From an uncultured Oscillospiraceae bacterium (GTDB lineage: Bacteria; Bacillota; Clostridia; Oscillospirales; Oscillospiraceae), in assembly GCA_900756715.1 (NCBI GenBank), contig CAAELC010000100.1, positions 1-26,171 of the forward strand: 26,171 nucleotides of DNA, in the 5' to 3' direction. This document shows positions 7,696-14,522 of this stretch, piece by piece. A program made the position numbers and the translations under genes. Each line of letters begins with the position of its first letter. Within the stretch, counting starts at the first letter, position 1. The notes under the pieces are model-generated. The model ran no database searches. It was given only the letters and a program-made list of their open reading frames with translations, and was not told the DNA's origin.

Positions 7696-9372
7696 ATGAC
7701 AGATAAAATCACCGGCAGCGCTTTCAAGCAGATGGTGCTCTTTGGCGCAGCCTGCATCACCATGGAGCGGGACTCCATCAACGACCTGAATGTTTTCCCC
7801 GTACCCGACGGCGACACCGGCACCAACATGAGCCTGACTATCCAGACTGCCGCTGCCGAGCTGAAAAAGCATCAGCCCGCCACCCTCAGCGACGCTGCCT
7901 CCACCACCGCCTCCGCCCTGCTGCGGGGCGCCCGGGGAAACTCCGGCGTCATTTTGTCCTTGCTGTTCCGCGGCATGAGCAAGTCCTTCAAGGGGCTGGA
8001 CGAGGCCGACGGTGTGCAGCTGGCCGCCGCTCTCAGCGAGGGCGTCAGCACCGCTTACAGCGCCGTGATGAAGCCGGCCGAGGGCACGGTACTCACCGTT
8101 TCCCGTCTGGCTGCGCGCCGCGCAGTGGAGGCCGCCGACGAGTGCAACAGCGTGGAGCATGTCCTGCAGGAGGCCATCCGCGTAGGCTATGAAACGCTGG
8201 AGCAGACCACCGACATGAACCCGGTGCTGAAAAAGGCCGGCGTGGTAGACGCCGGCGGCAAGGGCTATCTGGTGATTCTGGACGGCATGCTTCGCGCCCT
8301 GCGCGGCGAGGAGATTCCCCAGATCAGCGATGCCCCCGCTCAGGAAAAGGCAGACTTTTCCGCTCTGTCCGAGGAGGAGATCACCTTCACCTTTGATACA
8401 GTATTCATTGTCCGCAAGTGGGAGAACACCTCCATCGAGCCTCTGCGGGCCTATCTGAGCACCATCGGCGACTGCCTGGTGATCGGCGAGGATGACGAGG
8501 CCTTCAAGGTGCATGTTCACACTGACATCCCCGGCAACGCCCTTACCGAGGCCCAGAAATACGGCACGCTGGAGCTGGCCAAGATTGAAAATATGCGCAC
8601 CCAGTATGAAGCCGTGGCCGCCGGCAAAAAGGCCCAGAGCGTGGACGATCTGGACGCTGTGGAGGAAGAACTGGAAAACGCCGCTGCCGCACCCGCTGTA
8701 GCCCCGGCCGAAAAGCGATATGGCTTTCTGGCTGTGTGCGCGGGCGACGGTCTTGCCACCGCCTTCCATGATCTGGGCGTGGACACCATCGTCTCCGGCG
8801 GCCAGACCATGAACCCCTCCACAGAGGCTATTTTGCAGGAGGTAAACCGCACCCCCAGTGAGATTGTCTTCATCCTGCCCAACAACAAAAATATCATCAT
8901 GGCCGCTCAGCAGTGCGTGGGGCTGACGGAGAAGCAGGTCATCGTTGTGCCGACGGCCACCGTGCCGCAGGGCATCACCGCCATGATGAATGCGGATCTG
9001 GACTGCGAGGACCCGCAGGCTCTGGCCGATGCCATGGCGCAGGCAGCTTCTGCCGTTACCAGCGCGCAGGTAACCTACGCCGCCCGCAACTCCGACTTTG
9101 ACGGCTTCGCCATCAATGAAGGGGATTATCTTGCGCTGGAGGACGGAAAGCTGTTCGGAACCGACCGTGCCATCGAACCGCTGCTGGAAAAGCTTGCCCA
9201 GCAGGCCGCAGAAAAGCAGGCTGAGTTCGTCACCGTCTTCTATGGCGAGGGCGTGAGCGAGACGGATGCGCAGGCTGCTGAGGCGGTGTTTACCGCTGCC
9301 TGCCCCGAGGCGGAGGTCAGTCTTCTTCCCGGTGGCCAGCCCGTGTATTACTATATCATCTCCATCGAGTAA
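7696..9372 (+). CDS. fakA: DAK2-domain fatty acid kinase subunit FakA / YloV-like
   Basis: A 558-residue protein, the normal FakA length. The ATP-binding DAK2 domain comes first, with PDGDTGTN (37-44) holding the Mg-binding aspartates and GARGNSG (78-84). A middle domain carries HVHTD (His273, His275), and a C-terminal DegV-like domain follows a short Ala/Pro linker near residue 330. FakA phosphorylates fatty acids presented by a separate FakB (DegV) protein, allowing exogenous fatty acids into phospholipid; no fakB is in the window. The start is ATG 7696, nine bases after AAGGAG (7681-7686); an in-frame ATG-free extension to 7648 would overlap the upstream gene and lacks a ribosome site. The zinc Cys of S. 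aureus FakA (YCTEF) is replaced by FDTVF here, leaving Asp234 at that place. Confidence 0.88.
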   Translation: MTDKITGSAFKQMVLFGAACITMERDSINDLNVFPVPDGDTGTNMSLTIQTAAAELKKHQPATLSDAASTTASALLRGARGNSGVILSLLFRGMSKSFKGLDEADGVQLAAALSEGVSTAYSAVMKPAEGTVLTVSRLAARRAVEAADECNSVEHVLQEAIRVGYETLEQTTDMNPVLKKAGVVDAGGKGYLVILDGMLRALRGEEIPQISDAPAQEKADFSALSEEEITFTFDTVFIVRKWENTSIEPLRAYLSTIGDCLVIGEDDEAFKVHVHTDIPGNALTEAQKYGTLELAKIENMRTQYEAVAAGKKAQSVDDLDAVEEELENAAAAPAVAPAEKRYGFLAVCAGDGLATAFHDLGVDTIVSGGQTMNPSTEAILQEVNRTPSEIVFILPNNKNIIMAAQQCVGLTEKQVIVVPTATVPQGITAMMNADLDCEDPQALADAMAQAASAVTSAQVTYAARNSDFDGFAINEGDYLALEDGKLFGTDRAIEPLLEKLAQQAAEKQAEFVTVFYGEGVSETDAQAAEAVFTAACPEAEVSLLPGGQPVYYYIISIE

Positions 9373-9441
9373 CCATTTCGGCAGGCGTCAGTTTCGCTGC
9401 GCTGCCAACAGTGGCTTTTTTGAACTTTCTATACAAAACTT

Positions 9442-9481
9442 GAACAGGTGGAGCGCTCCGAAAGGAGCGCTCCACCTGTTC
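9442..9481. terminator. Bidirectional hairpin terminator between fakA and yesL-like gene
   Basis: An 18-bp perfect stem (9442-9459 with 9464-9481) is closed by a GAAA tetraloop. T-rich sequence follows on both sides (GTTTTG on plus, AAGTTTTGTA on minus). It serves the convergent fakA and buk-yesL transcripts. A weaker bulged stem (9380-9387 with 9400-9406) before TTTTTT may assist on the plus strand. Confidence 0.82.
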
Positions 9482-9558
9482 GTTTTGTGCGTATCCTCTT
9501 TTGTTCCTTTTGCTTTTTCTCTATCCTGCTTATTTCGGTTGCTTTTCCTCTACCCGGT

Positions 9559-10173
9559 TTACTTCGGCTGCTCCAGTTCCGCGAAAACAGGACGCAGCAG
9601 CCTGACCGTAAAATAACTCATGGCCGCGTAGCCCACCAGCACCCAGACGATCAGCATTTCATACAGGCCATAGGGCACATACAAGGTCACCGCCACCGGC
9701 ACTGCCCACCCACTCCAGATCAGCAGCACCCGGGGCAGCCACCCCACCGCAAGCCGAAAGGCGTTGACCAACTGATTTTTCCATGTGTTTTCGTACCGTG
9801 CCAGCATGGGAAAGAGCATTGTGCACTCCAGCGCTGCCACCTGCAGCCCCATCATGGCAAGCAGCCGCAGTGCTCCCCGCCGCACCAGCAGCAGGTCAGC
9901 TGCACACAGGGCCGCAAACGCAGCCACCGGCAAAAAGCACATCGTAGCCCGCCGGAAGTTTTCCCGGAATGCAGCCCAAAACCGCCGTGCCACATGTCCC
10001 TCTCTCTGCTGCTCCATCTGCAGCAGCACGGTATACAGCGCTGTGGAAGATGCCCCCAGCGTTACCACCGGCAGCGAGCAGACCAGCCACAGCACATTCA
10101 GCACCGCCAGCTGCCCCACTCGGTCCATCACCCGGCTAAATGCGCTGTCCGGGGAAAACAATGGATGTGCCAC
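9559..10173 (-). CDS. YesL family (DUF624) membrane protein
   Basis: A 204-residue protein with about five hydrophobic segments (roughly 20-40, 77-97, 103-125, 147-168, 172-190). The DUF624/YesL signature is visible: NVLWLVCSLPVVTLGASSTALY, then GHVARRFWAAFRENFRRAT. The family is membrane-bound and often next to carbohydrate transport genes; its function is unproven. The GTG start at 10173 is chosen because GGCGGTGA lies 6 bases upstream on the minus strand; an ATG four bases earlier is in another frame. The gene begins 26 bases after the butyrate kinase stop, so the two are probably co-transcribed, although no functional tie between them is known. Confidence 0.85.
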   Translation of the reverse strand: MAHPLFSPDSAFSRVMDRVGQLAVLNVLWLVCSLPVVTLGASSTALYTVLLQMEQQREGHVARRFWAAFRENFRRATMCFLPVAAFAALCAADLLLVRRGALRLLAMMGLQVAALECTMLFPMLARYENTWKNQLVNAFRLAVGWLPRVLLIWSGWAVPVAVTLYVPYGLYEMLIVWVLVGYAAMSYFTVRLLRPVFAELEQPK

Positions 10174-10179
10174 GCATGC

Positions 10180-10187
10180 TCACCGCC
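10180..10187 (-). promoter_or_regulatory. Ribosome binding site supporting a GTG start
   Basis: GGCGGTGA on the minus strand lies 6 bases before GTG at 10173, matching the extended Shine-Dalgarno, and lies between buk and the yesL-like gene. Confidence 0.55.
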
Positions 10188-10199
10188 CTTCTCGTTTTT

Positions 10200-11279
10200 T
10201 TACTTTACCAGCTCGGAAAAATGATGGGGTGTTTCCTGTCCGGCCAGCACCCGGCCCGCGCCTGCCGCCAGCGCCTCCATCTCAAATTCGCCTGCCATAA
10301 TCTCCACCGGCGCGATGAAGGACACCTTCTTCTTCAGATAATCGGTGACATACCGGGAGTGGGCAATGCCGCCGGTGAGGATGATCCGGTCAATCTGTCC
10401 GTCTGCCGCCGCCGCCAGCGCGCCGATGCTCTTGGCCGCGCCATACAGCATGGCGTCATACACCAGCTTGGCCTTCTCATCGCCTTCTTCGATTCTCTTT
10501 TCCACTTCCCGGGCATCGCTGGTTCCCAGATGGGCCACCAGGCCGCCGCCGCCCCGGACATACTTCATCAGCTGCGTCTCCGTATACTCGCCCGAGAAGC
10601 ACAGCCGAATCAGACTCTGGCAGTCCTGTCCGCCGCTGCGCTCCGGTGCAAACAGCAGCTCGTCATCCCGCACATCGTCCACCATTTTTCCGCCGATGAA
10701 CAGCCGCACCGACGCGCCGCCGCCCAGATGCAGCACGATAAAGCGGCACTGCTCCAGCGGCTTATGCATCACCTCGTCCGCGCACCGCAGGGCCATGGCC
10801 CGGGTGTTCAGTGAATGGCCCACCATCCAGCGGTTCAGCATGGGCATGCCGGTAATGCGGGCCACCGGCTCCATCTCGTCAACCCCCACCGGATCATACA
10901 CATAGGCGGGGATATTCTGTGCGTCGGCAATGGACTTTGCAATAATGCATCCCAGATTGGATGCATGCGCCCCCTGCACGATGGAGCGCATATACTCCAC
11001 CATCTGCTCATCCACCACAAACGCACCGGAGGGGCACGGCGGCAGCTGCCCACCACGGGCGCACACGGCATCCAGCGTGCCCAGATCGAACTGATGCTCC
11101 GCCAGCACCTTTTCAATTACCTCTCTGCGGAAATCTACCTGATCGGTTACATGGGCAAATGGCTCCAGCTCCTGCTGGGTATGGCGCAGCGTCTCCTGAA
11201 ACAGGCGCTTTTCCCCATCAAATACCGCAATCTTCGTGGAGGTGGAGCCGGGATTGATGACAAGCACAAGGTATCCCAT
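10200..11279 (-). CDS. buk: Butyrate kinase
   Basis: A 359-residue acetate/propionate/butyrate-kinase-fold enzyme of the butyrate kinase length class. The phosphate-1 motif NPGSTSTK spans residues 9-16; HLGGGAS (184-190) and FAPERSGG (210-217) are typical of butyrate kinases, and the C-terminal ILTGGIAHS block closes the adenosine pocket. It converts butyryl-phosphate and ADP to butyrate and ATP, the last step of one of the two bacterial butyrate routes. Branched-chain acid kinase activity cannot be excluded from sequence. The usual partner phosphotransbutyrylase is not adjacent, which is notable. The ATG has AGAAAGG upstream, and a near-consensus promoter lies 54 bases upstream of the ATG. 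Confidence 0.93.
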   Translation of the reverse strand: MGYLVLVINPGSTSTKIAVFDGEKRLFQETLRHTQQELEPFAHVTDQVDFRREVIEKVLAEHQFDLGTLDAVCARGGQLPPCPSGAFVVDEQMVEYMRSIVQGAHASNLGCIIAKSIADAQNIPAYVYDPVGVDEMEPVARITGMPMLNRWMVGHSLNTRAMALRCADEVMHKPLEQCRFIVLHLGGGASVRLFIGGKMVDDVRDDELLFAPERSGGQDCQSLIRLCFSGEYTETQLMKYVRGGGGLVAHLGTSDAREVEKRIEEGDEKAKLVYDAMLYGAAKSIGALAAAADGQIDRIILTGGIAHSRYVTDYLKKKVSFIAPVEIMAGEFEMEALAAGAGRVLAGQETPHHFSELVK

Positions 11280-11300
11280 GATTTCATCCTGCCTTTCTTG

Positions 11301-11328
11301 TTCGTATAATTTGTTTCTATTCGTATAA
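11301..11328. repeat. 9-bp direct repeat in the buk leader
   Basis: TTCGTATAA occurs at 11301-11309 and again at 11320-11328, 19 bases apart. Both copies lie between the buk -10 box and its ribosome binding site, so they are within the leader of the transcript. Confidence 0.6.
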
Positions 11329-11332
11329 AAAC

Positions 11333-11362
11333 ATTATACACTTTGTTTCCACACTCTGTCAA
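11333..11362 (-). promoter_or_regulatory. Near-consensus sigma-A promoter for buk-yesL
   Basis: Read on the minus strand: a perfect TTGACA (11362-11357), an 18-base spacer and a perfect TATAAT (11338-11333). It lies just past the pfkA terminator, so buk is its own transcription unit and likely strongly expressed. Confidence 0.88.
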
Positions 11363-11393
11363 GGCACATTCCGTGCCGCCTGCAAAGAAATAA

Positions 11394-11415
11394 GCAGCTC
11401 GGTCACCCGGGCTGC
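11394..11415 (-). terminator. Rho-independent terminator of pfkA
   Basis: A 9-bp stem (11394-11402 with 11407-11415, one G-T pair) with a 4-base loop, preceded by A-rich and followed on the minus strand by TTATTTCTTT. Confidence 0.75.
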
Positions 11416-11459
11416 TTTATCTGTGCCGGACAGCCCGCATCGCGGCAGACACCGCCCGC

Positions 11460-12437
11460 TTACACGCCGGTCATGGCCTCCATCACCGACAGCTCCTCCG
11501 GGTCCAGCGTCTTGCTCATGGCAAGTCCCTCGTTGATGTCCACATCCACAATCTGTCCGCTGCGCGCGCAAATCACGCGGTTTGTTTTTCCCTCGGCCAG
11601 CACGCGTACCGCCTCGGCGCCCATGCGGGTAGCCATCACCCGGTCCCGTGCGCTGGGGCTTCCGCCGCGCTGAATATGGCCCAGAATGGTGACCCGGGGA
11701 TCCAGCCCCAGCTCCTGCCGGATCTGGTTGCCCACATCCACGGCGCTGGCAGCGCCTTCGGCCACCACGATCATAAAGTTGGTCTTTCCGTTCAGGCGGG
11801 CCCGGCGCACCTTGTCCACCACCTGCGTCCCAAAGTTATAAGGCACCTCCGGCACCAGCACGGCCGTTGCGCCCACTGCCATGCCCACATACAAGGCCAG
11901 ATAGCCCGCATGCCGTCCCATAACCTCCACCACCGAGCACCGCTCGTGGGACTGCATGGTGTCCCGCAGCCGGTCGATGCACTCCACCGCCGTGTTGGCA
12001 GCCGTGTCAAACCCGATGGTGTAATCGGTGCAGACGATGTCCTCGTCGATGGTGCCGGGAACCCCCACCACGGCGATGCCGTACTTGCTCAGATCCTGCG
12101 CACCCCGGAAGGTTCCGTCACCGCCGATGGCCACCACGCCCTCCAGTCCCAGCAGCTTGCAGGTATTCACAGCCTTCAGCTGCCCTGCCTCTGTGCGGAA
12201 CTCCTCGCTGCGGGCGGTATAGAGAATCGTACCGCCGCGATTGATAATGCGGCTGACGCTTGAGGTGTCCATGGGCTTGATGTCCCCGTTAATCAGGCCG
12301 CTCCAGCCCCGGCGAATACCCACGCACTCGATGCCCCGGCCAATAGCCGACCGTACCACAGCCCGGATGCATGCATTCATGCCCGGCGCATCTCCGCCGC
12401 TGGTCAGCACACCGATTCGTTTCACTGCGTTTTCCAT
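11460..12437 (-). CDS. pfkA: ATP-dependent 6-phosphofructokinase PfkA
   Basis: A 325-residue enzyme of the short bacterial type that phosphorylates fructose 6-phosphate to the 1,6-bisphosphate, the committing step of glycolysis. GVLTSGGDAPGMN is at 9-21. GGDGT (105-109) and PGTID (127-131) have the glycines that mark ATP rather than pyrophosphate as donor; MGRHAGYLA binds substrate. Asp131 is the expected catalytic base. The normal TIDND reads TIDED here. The start is the ATG at 12437, with AAGGAG (minus strand) just upstream and the conserved N-terminus beginning directly after it; the frame stays open a further 25 codons to 12512, but those residues do not resemble the family. It is transcribed alone between its own promoter and terminator. 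Confidence 0.96.
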   Translation of the reverse strand: MENAVKRIGVLTSGGDAPGMNACIRAVVRSAIGRGIECVGIRRGWSGLINGDIKPMDTSSVSRIINRGGTILYTARSEEFRTEAGQLKAVNTCKLLGLEGVVAIGGDGTFRGAQDLSKYGIAVVGVPGTIDEDIVCTDYTIGFDTAANTAVECIDRLRDTMQSHERCSVVEVMGRHAGYLALYVGMAVGATAVLVPEVPYNFGTQVVDKVRRARLNGKTNFMIVVAEGAASAVDVGNQIRQELGLDPRVTILGHIQRGGSPSARDRVMATRMGAEAVRVLAEGKTNRVICARSGQIVDVDINEGLAMSKTLDPEELSVMEAMTGV

Positions 12438-12478
12438 AGCGTACACTCCTTGTCGAGAAATAGATTGCTTTCCCTCTT

Positions 12479-12498
12479 GCGGCATGTTCCTTTGCCGC
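12479..12498. repeat. Inverted repeat at the pfkA transcription start
   Basis: GCGGCA (12479-12484) and TGCCGC (12493-12498) are separated by 8 bases. The repeat starts 2 bases downstream of the pfkA -10 box on the minus strand, so it could be an operator or a 5' hairpin. Confidence 0.45.
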
Positions 12499-12500
12499 TC

Positions 12501-12529
12501 AGTATACCACATTTTTACCCCGCTGGGAA
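12501..12529 (-). promoter_or_regulatory. Probable pfkA promoter
   Basis: On the minus strand TTCCCA (12529-12524), a 17-base spacer and TATACT (12506-12501). The -10 is good and the -35 matches 4 of 6 positions. Confidence 0.5.
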
Positions 12530-12555
12530 TCCCCTTTTTTCCGCACCGTTCTGTC

Positions 12556-12584
12556 TTGTCTCTCTGCTTTCTGCATGGTATACT
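12556..12584 (+). promoter_or_regulatory. Promoter for the small unknown gene
   Basis: TTGTCT (12556-12561), a 17-base spacer and TATACT (12579-12584), back to back with the pfkA promoter and about 35 bases before the ATG at 12619. Confidence 0.6.
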
Positions 12585-12618
12585 GTAAGCAGATCAACAG
12601 AAACGAGGTTTTTTCACC

Positions 12619-12879
12619 ATGCATCCTTATTTTCAGGAGCTTACCCCCCGCTGGTTCAAGCGGGCCTTTGTTTATACCGGCAGCATCGGAGATTTTCGCT
12701 ATCGCTTTGCAAATGATTTCTCCGAAAAGGTCATCCATGCCGCCGTGTATTCCCGGTATTGCTACGAGGTGGCCACCGATGTGACGGAGCAGGATTTTTC
12801 CTGGGACGAGGATGGCGTACACACCCTTCAGCTCTGGCTGCAGGAGGCGCTGGAGCGTTTTCAGGCCGACCGTTCATAA
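12619..12879 (+). CDS. Small protein of unknown function (86 aa)
   Basis: I do not recognise this protein. It is 86 residues, hydrophilic and rich in aromatic residues (PYFQ, RWFKRAFVY, FRYRF, YSRYCY), with no signal peptide or membrane segment and one cysteine. The C-terminal part (HTLQLWLQEALERFQ) looks helical and amphipathic. Evidence that it is real: its own promoter at 12556-12584, ACGAGG about 10 bases before the ATG, codons like those of its neighbours, and no longer frame on either strand. It lies between pfkA (divergent) and the antiporter operon (same strand, over 200 bases on). No function is proposed. Confidence 0.65.
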   Translation: MHPYFQELTPRWFKRAFVYTGSIGDFRYRFANDFSEKVIHAAVYSRYCYEVATDVTEQDFSWDEDGVHTLQLWLQEALERFQADRS

Positions 12880-12939
12880 TTTGGTAAAAAGGAACATTTT
12901 CCCAAAAATACACATTTCAAAATCTTCTTATTGCTCAGT

Positions 12940-12963
12940 CCGCAAATTTACTCATATTTGCGG
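12940..12963 (+). terminator. Possible weak terminator after the small gene
   Basis: CCGCAAAT (12940-12947) and ATTTGCGG (12956-12963) form an 8-bp stem with an 8-base loop. The T-run starts only about 15 bases later, so termination is uncertain. The stem is upstream of the antiporter promoter and so is not part of that leader. Confidence 0.4.
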
Positions 12964-12993
12964 TATTCCGCGCGCTTTTTTCTTTTCTTTATA

Positions 12994-13023
12994 TTGACTT
13001 AACTTGTTTCCTCATGGTAAAAT
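12994..13023 (+). promoter_or_regulatory. Promoter of the ten-gene antiporter operon
   Basis: TTGACT (12994-12999), an 18-base spacer and TAAAAT (13018-13023), giving a leader of about 57 bases before the first ATG at 13087. It is the only good promoter I see ahead of the operon. Confidence 0.6.
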
Positions 13024-13086
13024 TAGAACAAATTTGTTTATTCTTTGCCAAAGCGCTGCAAAAAAACGCAAAAAAGGTGTGCTGCT

Positions 13087-13563
13087 ATGATCCTGTGTAC
13101 ATTTTTATTCCTGCTGTGGCTGATACTCAATGGACGCGTTACAGTGGAGATTTGCCTGCTGGGGCTGGTGATTTCGGTGGGGCTCTGCATTTTCTGTGCA
13201 AAGGCTCTGGGGTATGATCCCCGGCGGGAAAAAGGACTTATAAAGCGGCTGGGCCTGTACATTGTATACACATTTGTATTGATCTGGGAGATTCTCAAGG
13301 CAAGTGTCGGCGTCATGAAGATCGTCCTTGCCCCCCGCATGCACTACCATCCCGCCATTGTCCGGCTGGAGGTTCCGCTGAAAAAAGAGGTTTCCCGGGT
13401 CTTTTTGTCCAATTCCATTACCCTCACGCCCGGCACCGTCACGGTGGAAGAGCACGAAGGCGAGTTTCTTGTCCTGTGCCTGGACAGCGCCAATGCCGAC
13501 AGTATGGCGCACTGGCGTCCCGTTAAAATTCTGATGAAGCTGGAGGAAGCGGCATGGAACTGA
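13087..13563 (+). CDS. mnhE: Cation/H+ antiporter subunit MrpE/MnhE (MbhA-like)
   Basis: A 158-residue membrane protein. Two or three hydrophobic segments in the first 75 residues are followed by a soluble C-terminal domain containing PGTVTVE and FLVLCLD, the typical MrpE layout. MrpE is an accessory subunit of multisubunit Na+(K+)/H+ antiporters and is the same family as MbhA of archaeal membrane-bound hydrogenase. The start is ATG 13087, since AAAAAGGTG lies just upstream and the protein then begins with the first membrane helix; the frame open from 13045 adds 14 basic residues with no ribosome site. It is the first gene of the operon and overlaps the next by 10 bases. Confidence 0.9.
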   Translation: MILCTFLFLLWLILNGRVTVEICLLGLVISVGLCIFCAKALGYDPRREKGLIKRLGLYIVYTFVLIWEILKASVGVMKIVLAPRMHYHPAIVRLEVPLKKEVSRVFLSNSITLTPGTVTVEEHEGEFLVLCLDSANADSMAHWRPVKILMKLEEAAWN

Positions 13564-13880
13564 TTGACCAGTGCTACAGTTACCTGTTCTGGGGGATTCT
13601 GGTTCTGTTGGGAATCGGAATCCTCTTTACCCTATACTATATCATCCGCTGCCACCTGACGGTAGACCGGATCATCGGCCTGAACCTGATCGGCACCATT
13701 GTGGTCATCATCATTGCCATTCTGGCCGTGGTGCTGCAGGAGGATTATCTGGCAGACATTGCCATCGTCTATGTGGTTCTGTCGTTTCTGGCGGTCATGC
13801 AGCTGTGCCGCATCTATATCAACCTGTACAGCCGCCGCCAGTTCCGCCACGGGCATAAGGAGGAGCATCATGATCGCTGA
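13554..13880 (+). CDS. mnhF: Cation/H+ antiporter subunit MrpF/MnhF (MbhB-like)
   Basis: A 108-residue protein with three membrane helices (about 13-31, 38-62, 66-85) and a short charged C-terminus. The family hallmark DRIIGLNLIGT in the second helix is visible, with ADIAIVYVVLSFLAV in the third. MrpF is a small structural subunit of Mrp antiporters, equivalent to MbhB. GGAGG precedes the ATG. Coding overlaps mnhE upstream by 10 bases and mnhG downstream by 11, so translation is coupled throughout. Confidence 0.92.
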   Translation: MELIDQCYSYLFWGILVLLGIGILFTLYYIIRCHLTVDRIIGLNLIGTIVVIIIAILAVVLQEDYLADIAIVYVVLSFLAVMQLCRIYINLYSRRQFRHGHKEEHHDR

Positions 13881-14223
13881 ATGGATTCGCTTTGGTCTGG
13901 TAGCCCTGTTTCTGGTGGCAGGCACCGTGGCGATGATTGTGTCGATTCTCGGCATTTACCGGTTTGACTTTGCGCTTAACCGCATTCACTCTGCTGCCGT
14001 TGCCGATACGCTTTCTATGTTTCTGTATCTCATCGGGCTGCTGATTTATGTGGGGCCTCACCCCATCGTGTGGAAGCTGCTGCTGGTGCTGGCCATGCAG
14101 TGGACAACCGCCCCCCTGTCCAGCCATCTGCTGACCCAGTTTGAATACCGGGCGGATGAAAACCTCAGCCGCCATGTGGCCCTTCCGCCGGATCTTGCCG
14201 AGGATGAGGAGGCGCAGTCATGA
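13870..14223 (+). CDS. mnhG: Cation/H+ antiporter subunit MrpG/MnhG (MbhC-like)
   Basis: A 117-residue, three-helix membrane protein. The family motif around RIHSAAVADTL and the third-helix block TAPLSSHLL are present; the charged tail is cytoplasmic. MrpG corresponds to MbhC. The start is ATG 13870, after AAGGAGG at spacing 6; the frame is open back to 13699 but that part lies over mnhF and lacks a ribosome site. It overlaps the next gene by 4 bases. Confidence 0.92.
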   Translation: MIAEWIRFGLVALFLVAGTVAMIVSILGIYRFDFALNRIHSAAVADTLSMFLYLIGLLIYVGPHPIVWKLLLVLAMQWTTAPLSSHLLTQFEYRADENLSRHVALPPDLAEDEEAQS

Positions 14224-14522
14224 ACGAATTGTTTCGTTTTCTTCTTCTGACCGGGTTGGTGGTGTGTGCCGCTGCCACCGCTCTGGTAAAAAAGCCCATG
14301 CGGGCCGTTATCATCTACATGTCCTATTCCGTGCTGATGTCCGTGATCTGGCTGCTGCTGGAATCGCCCGATCTGGCGATTACCGAAGCTGCCGTAGGCG
14401 TTGGCATCTCCGGCATTCTGTTTTTCCTGACTCTGCGGCGTATTGACCTGATTGACAAGGACGAGGCGCACAACGCCCATCCCCCGGCGGAGGAGACTGA
14501 TCATGACGAAAAAGACAACTGA
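14220..14522 (+). CDS. MbhD-like subunit (DUF4040; detached part of MrpA C-terminus)
   Basis: A 100-residue protein with three helices. DLAITEAAVGVGISGILFF (51-69) is the MbhD/DUF4040 signature, with Glu56 in the helix that in Mrp and Mbh structures lines the ion path. In classical Mrp antiporters this domain is fused to the end of the large MrpA; here it stands alone as in the membrane-bound hydrogenase MbhD. The last 25 residues are a His/Glu/Asp-rich soluble tail that such proteins do not usually need. The gene overlaps mnhG by 4 bases and the next gene by 20. Confidence 0.88.
   Translation: MNELFRFLLLTGLVVCAAATALVKKPMRAVIIYMSYSVLMSVIWLLLESPDLAITEAAVGVGISGILFFLTLRRIDLIDKDEAHNAHPPAEETDHDEKDN

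Noticed and set aside
9448..10224. Plus-strand frame of 258 codons after fakA
   Set aside because: It starts inside the terminator hairpin and runs antisense to the YesL-like gene; Pro/Gln/His-rich noise.
12436..12512. Longer pfkA start
   Set aside because: The 25 extra residues are unlike the family, and AAGGAG is correctly placed for the ATG at 12437.
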